From Amycolatopsis albispora (lineage in GTDB: Bacteria > Actinomycetota > Actinomycetes > Mycobacteriales > Pseudonocardiaceae): 64,000 bases of DNA. This document shows, piece after piece, positions 18,873 through 26,799 of this stretch (its first letter is position 1; every line of letters begins with the position of its first letter). Both the position numbers and the translations under genes were made by a program. A model generated the notes under the pieces. That model saw nothing but the letters and a program-made list of their open reading frames with translations. It was not told the DNA's origin and did no database searches. The stretch is taken from contig NZ_CP015163.1 in the NCBI RefSeq assembly GCF_003312875.1, positions 930,001-994,000 on the forward strand, in the 5' to 3' direction.

Positions 18873-19658
18873 TCACGAACTGCTGGATCGCGCGGAGTGC
18901 CACCGGGCGAGCCGGTCGCGAACCAGCTCCAGCAGCGCGTCCTGTTGGCTTCGCAGGAAGAAGTGCCCGCTCCCGACCGTGACCTGTTCGAACGCGGCCG
19001 TCGTGTAGTGCCGCCACTGGTCGAGGTCGTGCTGGTTGACCTGAGGATCGTCGTCACCGGAGGCGACCAGCACCGGACAGCCCAGCGGCACCGGCCGGTC
19101 CAACTGGTACGACCGGCGGCAGTCCAGCGTCGCGCGCAGATCGGCAGCCAGCCAGCTCGCGAAACGTGCGTCGCCGAGCAGCACGTCGTCCACTCCGCCG
19201 GACGCCCGGACCCAGTCCAGCAGCGCACCGTCGTCGTCGGAGGCGACGGGCAGCCGATCGGCCTGTAGGTGCGGCGCGGGCATCGAGCACGCGATGAGCC
19301 CGTCCACGGTCAGGTCCGTGGTGTTCAGCGCCCGCCGTGCCGTTTCGTAGGCGACCAGCGCGCCGAAGCTGTGCCCGAAGAAGGCCCAGTGCGGTCCACC
19401 TTGTGCACCACGTTGAACCAGCTCCGCGAGCAACTCGTCGGCGATCCGGTCGATCCGCCGCAGCGGTTTCTCCCGGATCCGGCGTTCGCGTCCAGGCAGC
19501 AGAACCGGCCAGACTTCGATCGATTCTGGCAGTCCCTTCGACCACGCGGCGAACTGCGAGGCGCCCGTGCCGGCCCCGCCAACGCAGACCAACCGGACGG
19601 CAGGCGCCGCCTGCCGGTCGACCTGGGGAAACCAAGGCCCTTCGTGCCCGGGCGCCAT
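18873..19658 (-). CDS. Type II thioesterase
   Basis: Alpha/beta hydrolase of 261 residues, of the GrsT/RifR type that releases or edits acyl or aminoacyl groups on carrier domains. It has LVCVGGAGTGASQFAAW near the N-terminus, LPGRERR, the nucleophile elbow GHSFG (Ser97), the acid region VASGDDDPQV and the catalytic His in GSGHFFL. The start codon shares one base with the stop of the adenylation-carrier gene (TGATG), so translation is coupled. It is the obvious candidate for freeing the product from that carrier. Confidence 0.92.
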   Translation of the reverse strand: MAPGHEGPWFPQVDRQAAPAVRLVCVGGAGTGASQFAAWSKGLPESIEVWPVLLPGRERRIREKPLRRIDRIADELLAELVQRGAQGGPHWAFFGHSFGALVAYETARRALNTTDLTVDGLIACSMPAPHLQADRLPVASDDDGALLDWVRASGGVDDVLLGDARFASWLAADLRATLDCRRSYQLDRPVPLGCPVLVASGDDDPQVNQHDLDQWRHYTTAAFEQVTVGSGHFFLRSQQDALLELVRDRLARWHSARSSSS

Positions 19659-21364
19659 CAGCTTTTCTCGTTCCGGTCGACAACGCCGGCCAGCTCGGCA
19701 ACCGTCGGCCGCTCGAACACGTCGACCGGGCTCAACTCGGTGCCGAGGTCGACGGCGATCCGGCGGACGAAGTGGGTGATCAGCGAAGACGTCATGCCGA
19801 GCAGGAAGAGGTCGGCCCGCACGTCCGCCGAATCGAACCGCTCCATGCCAAGCAGGTCCGCCGCGATCTCGCCGAGCGCGGCCTGCGTCTCGCTGAGCGT
19901 CCCACCGTCGTCGTTCCGCGCGGTGAACCCGGCGGGCAGGCGCAGTGCGGTGGGATCGACCTTGCCCCACGAGGTCAACGGCAGTTCGTCGACCGCGATG
20001 AACCAGGTCGGGACCATGTAGGAGGGCAGCCGCTCGGACAACCACCGGCGCAGCCCCGTGTCGTCCGAATCCACCCCGCCGACCACGTACGCCACGAGCC
20101 GCCCGTCGTCCTCGCGCACAGCGCAGTCACGGACTGCCGGGTGTGCCCGCAACACGGCGCGGACCTCGCCGAGTTCAACCCGGAAGCCACCGATCTGGAC
20201 CTGGTCGTCAGTGCGCCCGAGGAAGTAGAGCAGGCCGTCCGCCTCACGCACACCACGGTCGCCGGTGCGGTACATGCGCCGGCCGCCGACTTCGACGAAC
20301 CGCTCCGCGGTCAGCTCGGGTCGTCCCAGATAGCCCAGCGTGACGCCGTCGCCGCCGATGAACAGTTCGCCGGGCATGCCGTCGGGGACCGGCCGCAGTG
20401 CGTCGTCCAGCACGGCGATCTCGCTACCGTCGCAGGTCCGCCCGATGGGAACGCGCGCCGTCTCGTCCGGGTCGATCTCGACGTAGGTGCTGGCGATCGT
20501 CGCTTCCGACACGCCATAGCTGTTGAGGAGCGTGCGCCCGAACGCCCAGCGCCGGGCGACATCCGGCGGCAGGTCCTCGCCCCCGCAGATCACCACCCGA
20601 AGTGCGGGGAAAAGGTCCGGGTTCATCTCGCGCAACCGCGACGGCGTCGCGACCAGCGCGCTCACCTGGTTCTCCCGCAGAAAGCAGTCCAGCTCGGGCC
20701 CGGGCAATCGCTGCTGTTCATTGGGTATGCAAAGGTGCGCGCCCAACGCCAGCGTCGCGAGCATCTCGAAGAGCGCCGCTTCGACGTGCTGCGGTGCGAG
20801 CATGGCCACCCGGTCGTCTGCTCGCAGCCCGAAATGCCGCTCGGCCGTCCGGACCACGGGCAGCAATGCGGAGTGGCGGCCGAGAACCCCCTTCGGCTTG
20901 CCGGTGGAACCGGAGGTGTAGACGACATAAGCCAGTTCCGCCGGGTCCGTCACCTCTGCCGGGCAGCACCATTCGTCGTTCTCGGTGATTCGCACCGCGT
21001 CACCGAACTGCTCCGCGGCAGCCACCACGAGCCGGACACCGGCATCCCGGATCAGTTCGTTGCGGCGCAGTTCCGGCAGCGTCGGTTCAACCAGCAGGAA
21101 CGCGCCGCCGGCGCGCCAGACCGCGAGCGCGGCCGCGACGCTCAACGCCGAGCGCGGTATCGCGACCGCGACCAACTCGCCGCGAACGAGGTTCCGCCTG
21201 GTCAACTGGGCGGCGACCGCTTCGACCAACGTGTCGAACTGGGCGTAGGTGAGGTCACCGTCCACCGCGGACACGCACGGGCGGTCGCCTTGTGCGCGCA
21301 TCCGCCGTTCGATGAGTTCGCCAACGGTCCGGTCGGCCACGCCGACGCACGAAATCATGGTCAC
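19658..21364 (-). CDS. Free-standing NRPS-like adenylation-carrier (A-T) didomain
   Basis: A 568-residue protein that should activate an acid with ATP and load it on its own carrier. The A domain has A3 YTSGSTGKPKG (149-159), A5 NSYGVSE (281-287), YRTGD, QIGGFRVELGE and the catalytic Lys468 in SWGKVD. The carrier follows, with the phosphopantetheine Ser526 in LGMTS. There is no condensation or thioesterase domain. In the substrate pocket the usual first residue Asp (Asp235 in PheA) appears to be Glu195, so an ordinary alpha-amino acid is not assured. Coupled to both neighbours by overlaps. Confidence 0.92.
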   Translation of the reverse strand: MTMISCVGVADRTVGELIERRMRAQGDRPCVSAVDGDLTYAQFDTLVEAVAAQLTRRNLVRGELVAVAIPRSALSVAAALAVWRAGGAFLLVEPTLPELRRNELIRDAGVRLVVAAAEQFGDAVRITENDEWCCPAEVTDPAELAYVVYTSGSTGKPKGVLGRHSALLPVVRTAERHFGLRADDRVAMLAPQHVEAALFEMLATLALGAHLCIPNEQQRLPGPELDCFLRENQVSALVATPSRLREMNPDLFPALRVVICGGEDLPPDVARRWAFGRTLLNSYGVSEATIASTYVEIDPDETARVPIGRTCDGSEIAVLDDALRPVPDGMPGELFIGGDGVTLGYLGRPELTAERFVEVGGRRMYRTGDRGVREADGLLYFLGRTDDQVQIGGFRVELGEVRAVLRAHPAVRDCAVREDDGRLVAYVVGGVDSDDTGLRRWLSERLPSYMVPTWFIAVDELPLTSWGKVDPTALRLPAGFTARNDDGGTLSETQAALGEIAADLLGMERFDSADVRADLFLLGMTSSLITHFVRRIAVDLGTELSPVDVFERPTVAELAGVVDRNEKS

Positions 21365-22857
21365 TCCTGTCTCAATGCCGGGTCACGGTCGAGGAGGTGC
21401 CGCACCGCCTGCGCGGCGCGGCGGACGATGGCGCCGAGAATCGTCGTCTCCACATAACGCTCGCCGACTGTCAACTCGCCGAGCGCGTACAAGCCGGGCA
21501 CCGCGGATCCGGTGGCATCGCACACCAACCCGGTGCCCGCGTCGATGCGGATGCCGCCGAACGGGTGCGGCACGGCCAATCCGCTGTGGACCATCGAGCC
21601 GATCAACTGCCTGGCCCGGCGCGGGAGTACCGGTACGCGCGGTCGTGCCGAGTTGACCACGCGATCGGCAACGTACCGGTTCGGCCCGGCCTCAACCAGG
21701 AAGTCATCTTCCGTGGCGGTCACCTTCTCCACGCCACCAACGAGGCGGAGCTGTCTGGTCTGCATGAGTCTCGCCAACTCGGCAGCCGATTCTTGGGGCA
21801 TGGGTGCGCACAACCGGGCACAGACGCCATGCCACTGCTGGATGAAGGCGGCTCGTGTGGTGTCGTCGAACAGCGGCCACGCCTTGTCGGCAAGGTGCCG
21901 GGCGACGGCAACGAGCACCAAATGCCAAGGCCTGCCATCACGGGCTTCTTCAACGTGGCGGAGAAAGCGTCTCTCCGGTGTCTCCTGGTTGCGCAGTTCG
22001 CGCCACAGATCGGACATCGGCACGCCGTGCGCGCGGAACTCCGCACGCAGCAACCGGTAGATGTCTAGTAAGGACAGGTGTCCTCGCTGTTCAACGAGGG
22101 AGACGACCGTGTCGCTACTCGTCACCGCCAGCTCCGGCCCCGAGCTGGCATACCGGACGCTGGGCAGATAGCCACTTCGCGAGACGGCCAGTATTTGTCC
22201 TTGATGCCCTGAAGCAGCCAGTTCCAGGACAAAGTCGATGGCGGTGAGGCCCGTACCCAGTACGGCTACCGTCTCGCCGCGGTTGATCTGTGCCACTGTC
22301 TTCCCGAGTGGATACGGATCAGGCACAAACCCGGGTCGTCCCGTCAGGCCGTAGGTGTCCACCGGCTCGGTTGTCCCTGGGCACAGGAAGACCGCATCGA
22401 ACTGGTGCACTTCGGCAGTCGCGGTGCGCACCCTGAACACATCGGACTCTCGAACCAGCGAGTCGGCCCGGTCGCCCACCAGCTTCGCCTGAAAACCTCG
22501 CTGACGGCCGGTCGTGACCGCGTCGGCAACGACATCCTCCAGGTAGCGCGCGTAGACACTACGAGGCAGGAACTCGTCGCCTGACAGTGGCGCTCGGCCG
22601 TCTTTCTCCAGCCACTCCACGAAGTGCCCGGGCTCACCAAGCCGCACCGACATCATCCGGGCAGGCAGGTTGAGCAGGGCTTTCTCGCTTCCTGGCAGGT
22701 ATGCGCGCCCAGGGCCGAAGCGCATGCTCGGGTCGAAGACGGTGATCTCGGGTGCTCGCGCGAAGGGCGTGTCCGGCTGAAGCTCTCGCACCAGCATGTC
22801 CAGCACACTCGCTCCAGCGGCTCCCGCGCCCACTATCCCAATGCGCACAGGGCTCAC
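21361..22857 (-). CDS. FAD/NAD(P)-binding oxidoreductase (NAD_binding_9-like)
   Basis: A 498-residue flavoprotein. The N-terminal dinucleotide fold has IGIVGAGAAGASVL (6-19), followed by VFDPSMRFGPGRAY, which is typical of the FAD-NAD(P)-binding family seen in PF13454. A second nucleotide loop is VAVLGTGLTAIDFVL, and the C-terminal GLYALGELTVGERY closes the FAD site. It overlaps the upstream P450 and downstream adenylation genes by 4 bp each. It could oxidise the carrier-bound acid or act as an N-hydroxylase-like enzyme; the family is poorly characterised and substrate is unknown. Confidence 0.8.
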   Translation of the reverse strand: MSPVRIGIVGAGAAGASVLDMLVRELQPDTPFARAPEITVFDPSMRFGPGRAYLPGSEKALLNLPARMMSVRLGEPGHFVEWLEKDGRAPLSGDEFLPRSVYARYLEDVVADAVTTGRQRGFQAKLVGDRADSLVRESDVFRVRTATAEVHQFDAVFLCPGTTEPVDTYGLTGRPGFVPDPYPLGKTVAQINRGETVAVLGTGLTAIDFVLELAASGHQGQILAVSRSGYLPSVRYASSGPELAVTSSDTVVSLVEQRGHLSLLDIYRLLRAEFRAHGVPMSDLWRELRNQETPERRFLRHVEEARDGRPWHLVLVAVARHLADKAWPLFDDTTRAAFIQQWHGVCARLCAPMPQESAAELARLMQTRQLRLVGGVEKVTATEDDFLVEAGPNRYVADRVVNSARPRVPVLPRRARQLIGSMVHSGLAVPHPFGGIRIDAGTGLVCDATGSAVPGLYALGELTVGERYVETTILGAIVRRAAQAVRHLLDRDPALRQE

Positions 22858-24092
22858 CGATCGGACAACGGTGCGGTTGACCTGGCGATACGGATCGGCA
22901 GCTTGGTCAGCGACGGCAGGTTCGCATCACCGTTCCACTCGAGACCGGTGCCGACCAGGCGGGCGCCCGCGTGTACGGCCTCGGCCATCCGCTCGAACAT
23001 CACTGAACCTTCGAGCTCGGCCATCGCGGCTCCGGCGCACCGATGGCGCCCGTAGCCGAAGGCCAGGTGGCGCGCTCCCTTGCCGGACGAGTTCGACCGC
23101 CAGTTCGCCGCGGCCAGCAGGACGAGAACCTTGTCACCAGCACGGATCCGGCAGCCACCCACCTCGATGTCCGCCGTCGCGACCCGGCCGACAAAACGGG
23201 AAGGGGTGACCTGGGCAAGCGCCCGATCCACCTCGAAGGCGGATGTTCCTTGTGAGGTCAGAGCGTTGTGCATCGAGATGGAGAGGAAGCCGGGCATGGT
23301 CTGGTGCCCGGACGCGATCAGCATGACCAGGTTGGAGGCGGTGTCGACGTCGTCGAGCCCCTCTTCGTCGGCCGCGCGCACAAGCGCGCTGATCCCGTCC
23401 TCACCGGACTTCTCCCGCCGTTCGCGGACGAGCCGGAGTGCGTATTCGTACAGAGTGCGGGCGCGACGGTGGATCTCGGGATCGACCGTGTGGTCCAGCC
23501 CGCTGACGATCGCCGTGATCGCGTCGGATCCGGCGAGCACCATGTCCAGGTCGGACTCGTCGATGCCGAGCAGCTTGCCCAGCACCCGCAACGGAAATTC
23601 CTTCGCCACCTCCGCCACGAAGTCGAGATCACCTGGCCTGTCCAGTGGCAGCAGTTCCGCGGCCAGCTCACGCATCGACGGCTCGAGGGCCTGAATCCGT
23701 TGTGGAGAGAGCACGGCTCGGGCGACCCTTTTCAACCGCAGGTGCTCGGACCCGTCCCTCAACAGCATCATGCGCGCCACCACCGCGTCCATAGTGGATT
23801 CGTCCGCGCCGGTGGGCGGCCTGCTGTCGGGGCCAGCGTTGAGCCGTTTTGACGAGAACCGTTCGTTCGCCAGTACCAAGGACACTTCCTCCGCGCCACA
23901 GACCAGCCAAGCTGACACATAAGGGTCCCAGTGCACCGGGCCGCGCTCAGCCAGCGTCGTCAAGAGTTCTCGCGCCGCCGCGGGGCGTAGCATGAGGTTG
24001 TAGACGCTGAGGTCCTTCGGGCAGGCCGCATGCTCTTTGGTGCGGGCCGAGGTCGACTGCGAGTGACCGACGGCCATTTTGCACGAGGACAC
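22854..24092 (-). CDS. Divergent cytochrome P450 lacking the usual ExxR and meander
   Basis: A 412-residue P450-fold protein. The heme loop LAFGYGRHRCAGAAMAELE is intact (Cys352) and the I-helix reads LIASGHQTM (258-266). The K-helix, which should carry ExxR, reads EVDRALAQVTP (287-297) and does not keep it in register. The segment between VLLAAAN and the heme loop is about nine residues short and lacks the FPDPDxFD meander. The GTG at 24092 follows GGAAGGAG; an in-frame ATG is at 24077. It is the first gene of the operon. Catalytic competence is uncertain. Confidence 0.85.
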   Translation of the reverse strand: MSSCKMAVGHSQSTSARTKEHAACPKDLSVYNLMLRPAAARELLTTLAERGPVHWDPYVSAWLVCGAEEVSLVLANERFSSKRLNAGPDSRPPTGADESTMDAVVARMMLLRDGSEHLRLKRVARAVLSPQRIQALEPSMRELAAELLPLDRPGDLDFVAEVAKEFPLRVLGKLLGIDESDLDMVLAGSDAITAIVSGLDHTVDPEIHRRARTLYEYALRLVRERREKSGEDGISALVRAADEEGLDDVDTASNLVMLIASGHQTMPGFLSISMHNALTSQGTSAFEVDRALAQVTPSRFVGRVATADIEVGGCRIRAGDKVLVLLAAANWRSNSSGKGARHLAFGYGRHRCAGAAMAELEGSVMFERMAEAVHAGARLVGTGLEWNGDANLPSLTKLPIRIARSTAPLSDR

Positions 24093-24251
24093 GAACGCTC
24101 CTTCCGGCGGAGACGACCTCACTTCCCGGGCGAGAGGGCCGAGAAGTTGTGTCGATAATCTCCGAAAAGCACTCAGGCGGTCGCGATGAACTAATTCGTT
24201 CGCCGGGGAGGTCGGGACCGAGCGAAGCGGTTGTTCGCCGACCGCAGCTCG

Positions 24252-24280
24252 ATTGTAGTGCGTTACTTGCCCCATGCCAA
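24252..24280 (-). promoter_or_regulatory. Sigma70-type promoter of the P450/A-T operon
   Basis: Read on the minus strand, TTGGCA (24280-24275) and TACAAT (24257-24252) are separated by exactly 17 bp, a near-consensus pair that stands out in this GC-rich genome. Transcription would start near 24245, leaving a leader of about 150 nt before the GTG at 24092 of the divergent P450. This makes the five minus-strand genes to 17496 one likely transcript. Confidence 0.65.
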
Positions 24281-24931
24281 CAGTGTTATCAACGGCGCAT
24301 TGGAGTTGCAGAAGCGAATAGTTCGGCCGTCAATATTAGGGGCAGACATCGGAAATTGGATGCACGTCATTGTGCGTGTGTCGCAAGTTGAACCAGTTGG
24401 CCGCCGACCTGTTGGTGCCGGTGGTCCACTGCCGAGGCGCCTTTGGTCCATACCGGCTCGATGAGTGGCTTCGGTGAATGCTGCTGTCTCTACTTGACCG
24501 GCCTTGGTCTCCTTTCGCCGGGCGTGTGGGTAGGTGGGCTGGCGTCAGCGGGCATGGCAACATCACCACACCTCGTGCTCAGTGTCCGCCCCGTTGTTGT
24601 GCGGGTACATCCACCGAATGAACGCAGGTCGTTCGGCGAACTGGTGTGCCTGGTTCAGTTGGTGGGCACTCGTGCGGCCATTTGTCGCAGGCTCGCGCCG
24701 CGAGACGGGTGTGCGTTGTCGTCGGAATCGTTCACGTTGGCTGCTCGCGGTTCGCTGTATTGCTCGGTGTTTGCACTGCGTCCGCGTGGTGACTTTCAAA
24801 GGCCGTCGTGGGATTTGTGCATCTAGCGCACACTTTTGTCCAGTTTCCTTTCCGTTTTGTCTACCCACATTGGCGCGAGGATCCGACGAGCGCGGCGGAA
24901 GGCAAGCGATGTGACTCGCGAGCGCTGATCG
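24281..24931. other. Gene-free, lower-GC stretch
   Basis: No open frame here has actinobacterial codon bias or a recognisable motif. Frames exist on both strands (for example 24443-24826 plus and 24563-24868 minus), but they lack third-position GC enrichment and family features. The base composition is visibly more AT-rich than the flanks. It may be degraded DNA or a regulatory leader of the operon to the left; apart from the promoter at its left edge I see nothing specific. Confidence 0.5.
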
Positions 24932-26131
24932 TCACGCGCACCGGCAGTATGGTCGACCCTGGTTTGTGTTGGTCGCGGCGGGAACGTCGCGCGGTTCGTG
25001 CAGTGGCTCCGGTGTGCTGCTGTGTGTCTCGCCGCTGGGCGTGGTGATGGTGAGCGACCCGTCGGCCTCCAGTCGATGACGCCAACCACGGACGGTCTGG
25101 AGATTGTGGTCGGCTGAGCACATGCCGATCTGCGCGCCCTCGCTCCGGCCGTCGTGGTGCTCGCAGAGTTCGAGTTCGGTGAGCTGAGCCGGCCTGGTGC
25201 ACCCGGGGCGACGACATTCGCGGTCGCGCACTCGGACCAGCTCGGTGACATCGCTGGCCGCACCGTGGTGGGCGTCGCCCAGTTCGGCCAGCTGCCCGCT
25301 CCGCGGCTCGGTGATGATTCGCTGGAACACGGTCTTCCGCCCGCTGCACAGCTCCTTGGCGAGCCAGGCGGGGATGACGCCGTGCCCGGCCAGCTCGGCG
25401 GGCTTGTCGTTGAGCCCGGCGTAGGTGGTCGCGTCGAGGTAGAGGTAGCAGTGGGTCCGGACCTCGCCGCCGAACTGCTTGCCCATCAGCAGGTCCAGCA
25501 TCGTGTCGGCGCGCAGCTGATCCAGCGTGCGGGTCTCGTCGGCGGTCTTCAGTCGCCGGGCCAGCTGGTCGACGTTGGCATACGCGGCGATAGCGCGCTC
25601 GACCGGAGCGGACGTCACCGCGAGGGAGGCGGTGCCCGTGTCGCCGTGACGCAGGCGCACTTGGCGGCCTCGGCGGGCGCCCTTCGCGCGGTCGGCGTGG
25701 CCTTCTTGATCGACCTTGGCGGCGGTTCGAGTGGTGATCCTTCTCGCCTGGGTGGGGTTGCGGCCTTCGAGCTTGTCCTCCAGCAAGGCGTCGACTTCCG
25801 GCAGCTTGCTGTCGGGGAGCCAGGTGGTGGCGTCCCGGACGCGCTCGGCGACGGTCAGCGGGATGCTGCCCTGCTCCAGCAGCGCAAAGGTTCTGGGCAG
25901 GTGTTCGGTGAGTTTCTCCGCTGCGCTGATGGTGGACGCGGCCCGGTGCCGGGTCATCGACAGGGCCATGGCGAGCTGCTCGGGGAGCCCCCGTCTCGTC
26001 TCGGATCTTCGGCAGAACTCGGCGACCAGCTTCATTCTCCGTGCGTGCAGGCGCGAAATCTCCTTTTCGTTCTGCTGCAGCTCGACGATGACGTGGTGAA
26101 GCTCGGAAGGCTTCGAGGTTGTGGTTTCCAT
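24932..26131 (-). CDS. DUF222 protein with degenerate HNH endonuclease domain (13E12-like)
   Basis: A 399-residue protein of the type known in mycobacteria as the 13E12 repeat family: an N-terminal DUF222 domain (about residues 10-270) and a C-terminal HNH region (300-350). The zinc-like start RECRRPGC is kept, but the usual LDHxxPW block reads TELELCEHHDGR and the last block reads CSADHNLQT. The metal-binding His of the LDH motif is missing, so nuclease activity is doubtful. The ATG at 26131 is chosen where the helical DUF222 begins. The gene borders the gene-free stretch, and these families often move or duplicate. Confidence 0.8.
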   Translation of the reverse strand: METTTSKPSELHHVIVELQQNEKEISRLHARRMKLVAEFCRRSETRRGLPEQLAMALSMTRHRAASTISAAEKLTEHLPRTFALLEQGSIPLTVAERVRDATTWLPDSKLPEVDALLEDKLEGRNPTQARRITTRTAAKVDQEGHADRAKGARRGRQVRLRHGDTGTASLAVTSAPVERAIAAYANVDQLARRLKTADETRTLDQLRADTMLDLLMGKQFGGEVRTHCYLYLDATTYAGLNDKPAELAGHGVIPAWLAKELCSGRKTVFQRIITEPRSGQLAELGDAHHGAASDVTELVRVRDRECRRPGCTRPAQLTELELCEHHDGRSEGAQIGMCSADHNLQTVRGWRHRLEADGSLTITTPSGETHSSTPEPLHEPRDVPAATNTNQGRPYCRCA

Positions 26132-26329
26132 GGCACGACGGTAACCGCCATGACCGACGTTTCGAAGCACACGATCGTGAGGCTGTGTCAGTCCGGCGGA
26201 ATTGTCGTGGGTGGCGGCTACGGTGACGCGCCGGAGACTGTCTTCAGGGTGAAAACCCGGCAAAACGCCTGGTCAGAGGCTTGCGTTGCGATGCTGATGG
26301 GGAGCTGGGAGCGTCAAAAAAACAAGTAT

Positions 26330-26346
26330 GCGAACGGGCCGTTCGC
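26330..26346 (-). terminator. Possible back-up terminator downstream of ptsH
   Basis: GCGAACGG and CCGTTCGC form a 17-bp perfect dyad. On the minus strand it is followed 5 nt later by TTGTTTTTTT, a seven-T run that is rare in this genome. This would act as a second rho-independent terminator after the stronger one at 26443-26479. An operator role is also possible. The rest of the 359-bp gap between the HNH-like gene and ptsH shows no gene. Confidence 0.45.
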
Positions 26347-26442
26347 GTCGCGGCGCGGGGCGGCTGGCATGCGCCGGGCGATGGTGGGTGCGGGAGTAGT
26401 GGTCCCCGGAAGGGAACGGCTTGGCGGGTGAGCGCCGATAGG

Positions 26443-26479
26443 AAAAGCCGCCCCGGGGAACTTCCCCAGGGCGGCTTTT
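26443..26479 (-). terminator. Rho-independent terminator of ptsH
   Basis: AAAAGCCGCCC pairs with GGGCGGCTTTT (11 bp), with an inner GGGG/CCCC stem in the loop. On the minus strand the hairpin ends in CTTTTCC right after the ptsH stop. The A/T ends make it usable in both directions. Confidence 0.8.
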
Positions 26480-26490
26480 CGGCTCTGCTG

Positions 26491-26757
26491 CTACGCGTCC
26501 AGGTCGCTTTCGATCAGCTCGGCCACTGCTTCGATCGCGGCTTCCGCGCCATCTCCTTCAGCCGTGATGACCACTTCGTCGCCGTGCGCGGCGCCCAGCG
26601 TCATCAGGCTGAGCACGCTTCCCGCCGCGACGGGAGCGCCGCCGTCCTTGGCGATGCTGACCGTCACCGGCTGGGCCGCCGCGGCCTTGGCGACCAGTGC
26701 GGCCGGCCGGGCGTGCAGGCCCACCTTGCTCGCCACCTTGACACGTCGCTCCGGCAT
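26491..26757 (-). CDS. ptsH: Phosphocarrier protein HPr
   Basis: Small cytoplasmic phosphoryl carrier that passes phosphate from enzyme I to the EIIA domain. The 88-residue protein has the active His15 in GLHARPAA and the second conserved block SVLSLMTLGA. It lies 42 bp downstream of the EIIC gene on the same strand and is followed by a strong terminator, so it is likely the last gene of the regulator-EIIC-HPr transcript. Enzyme I is not in the window. Confidence 0.95.
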   Translation of the reverse strand: MPERRVKVASKVGLHARPAALVAKAAAAQPVTVSIAKDGGAPVAAGSVLSLMTLGAAHGDEVVITAEGDGAEAAIEAVAELIESDLDA

Positions 26758-26799
26758 TGAGCCGTCCTTTCCTTGTGGTGCTTGGTTTTCGTGCTGCGC

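Noticed and set aside
24443..25047. Overlapping plus-strand open frames (about 80-127 codons) in the gene-free stretch
   Set aside because: No codon bias, no ribosome site and no motif; the tail overlaps the DUF222/HNH gene.
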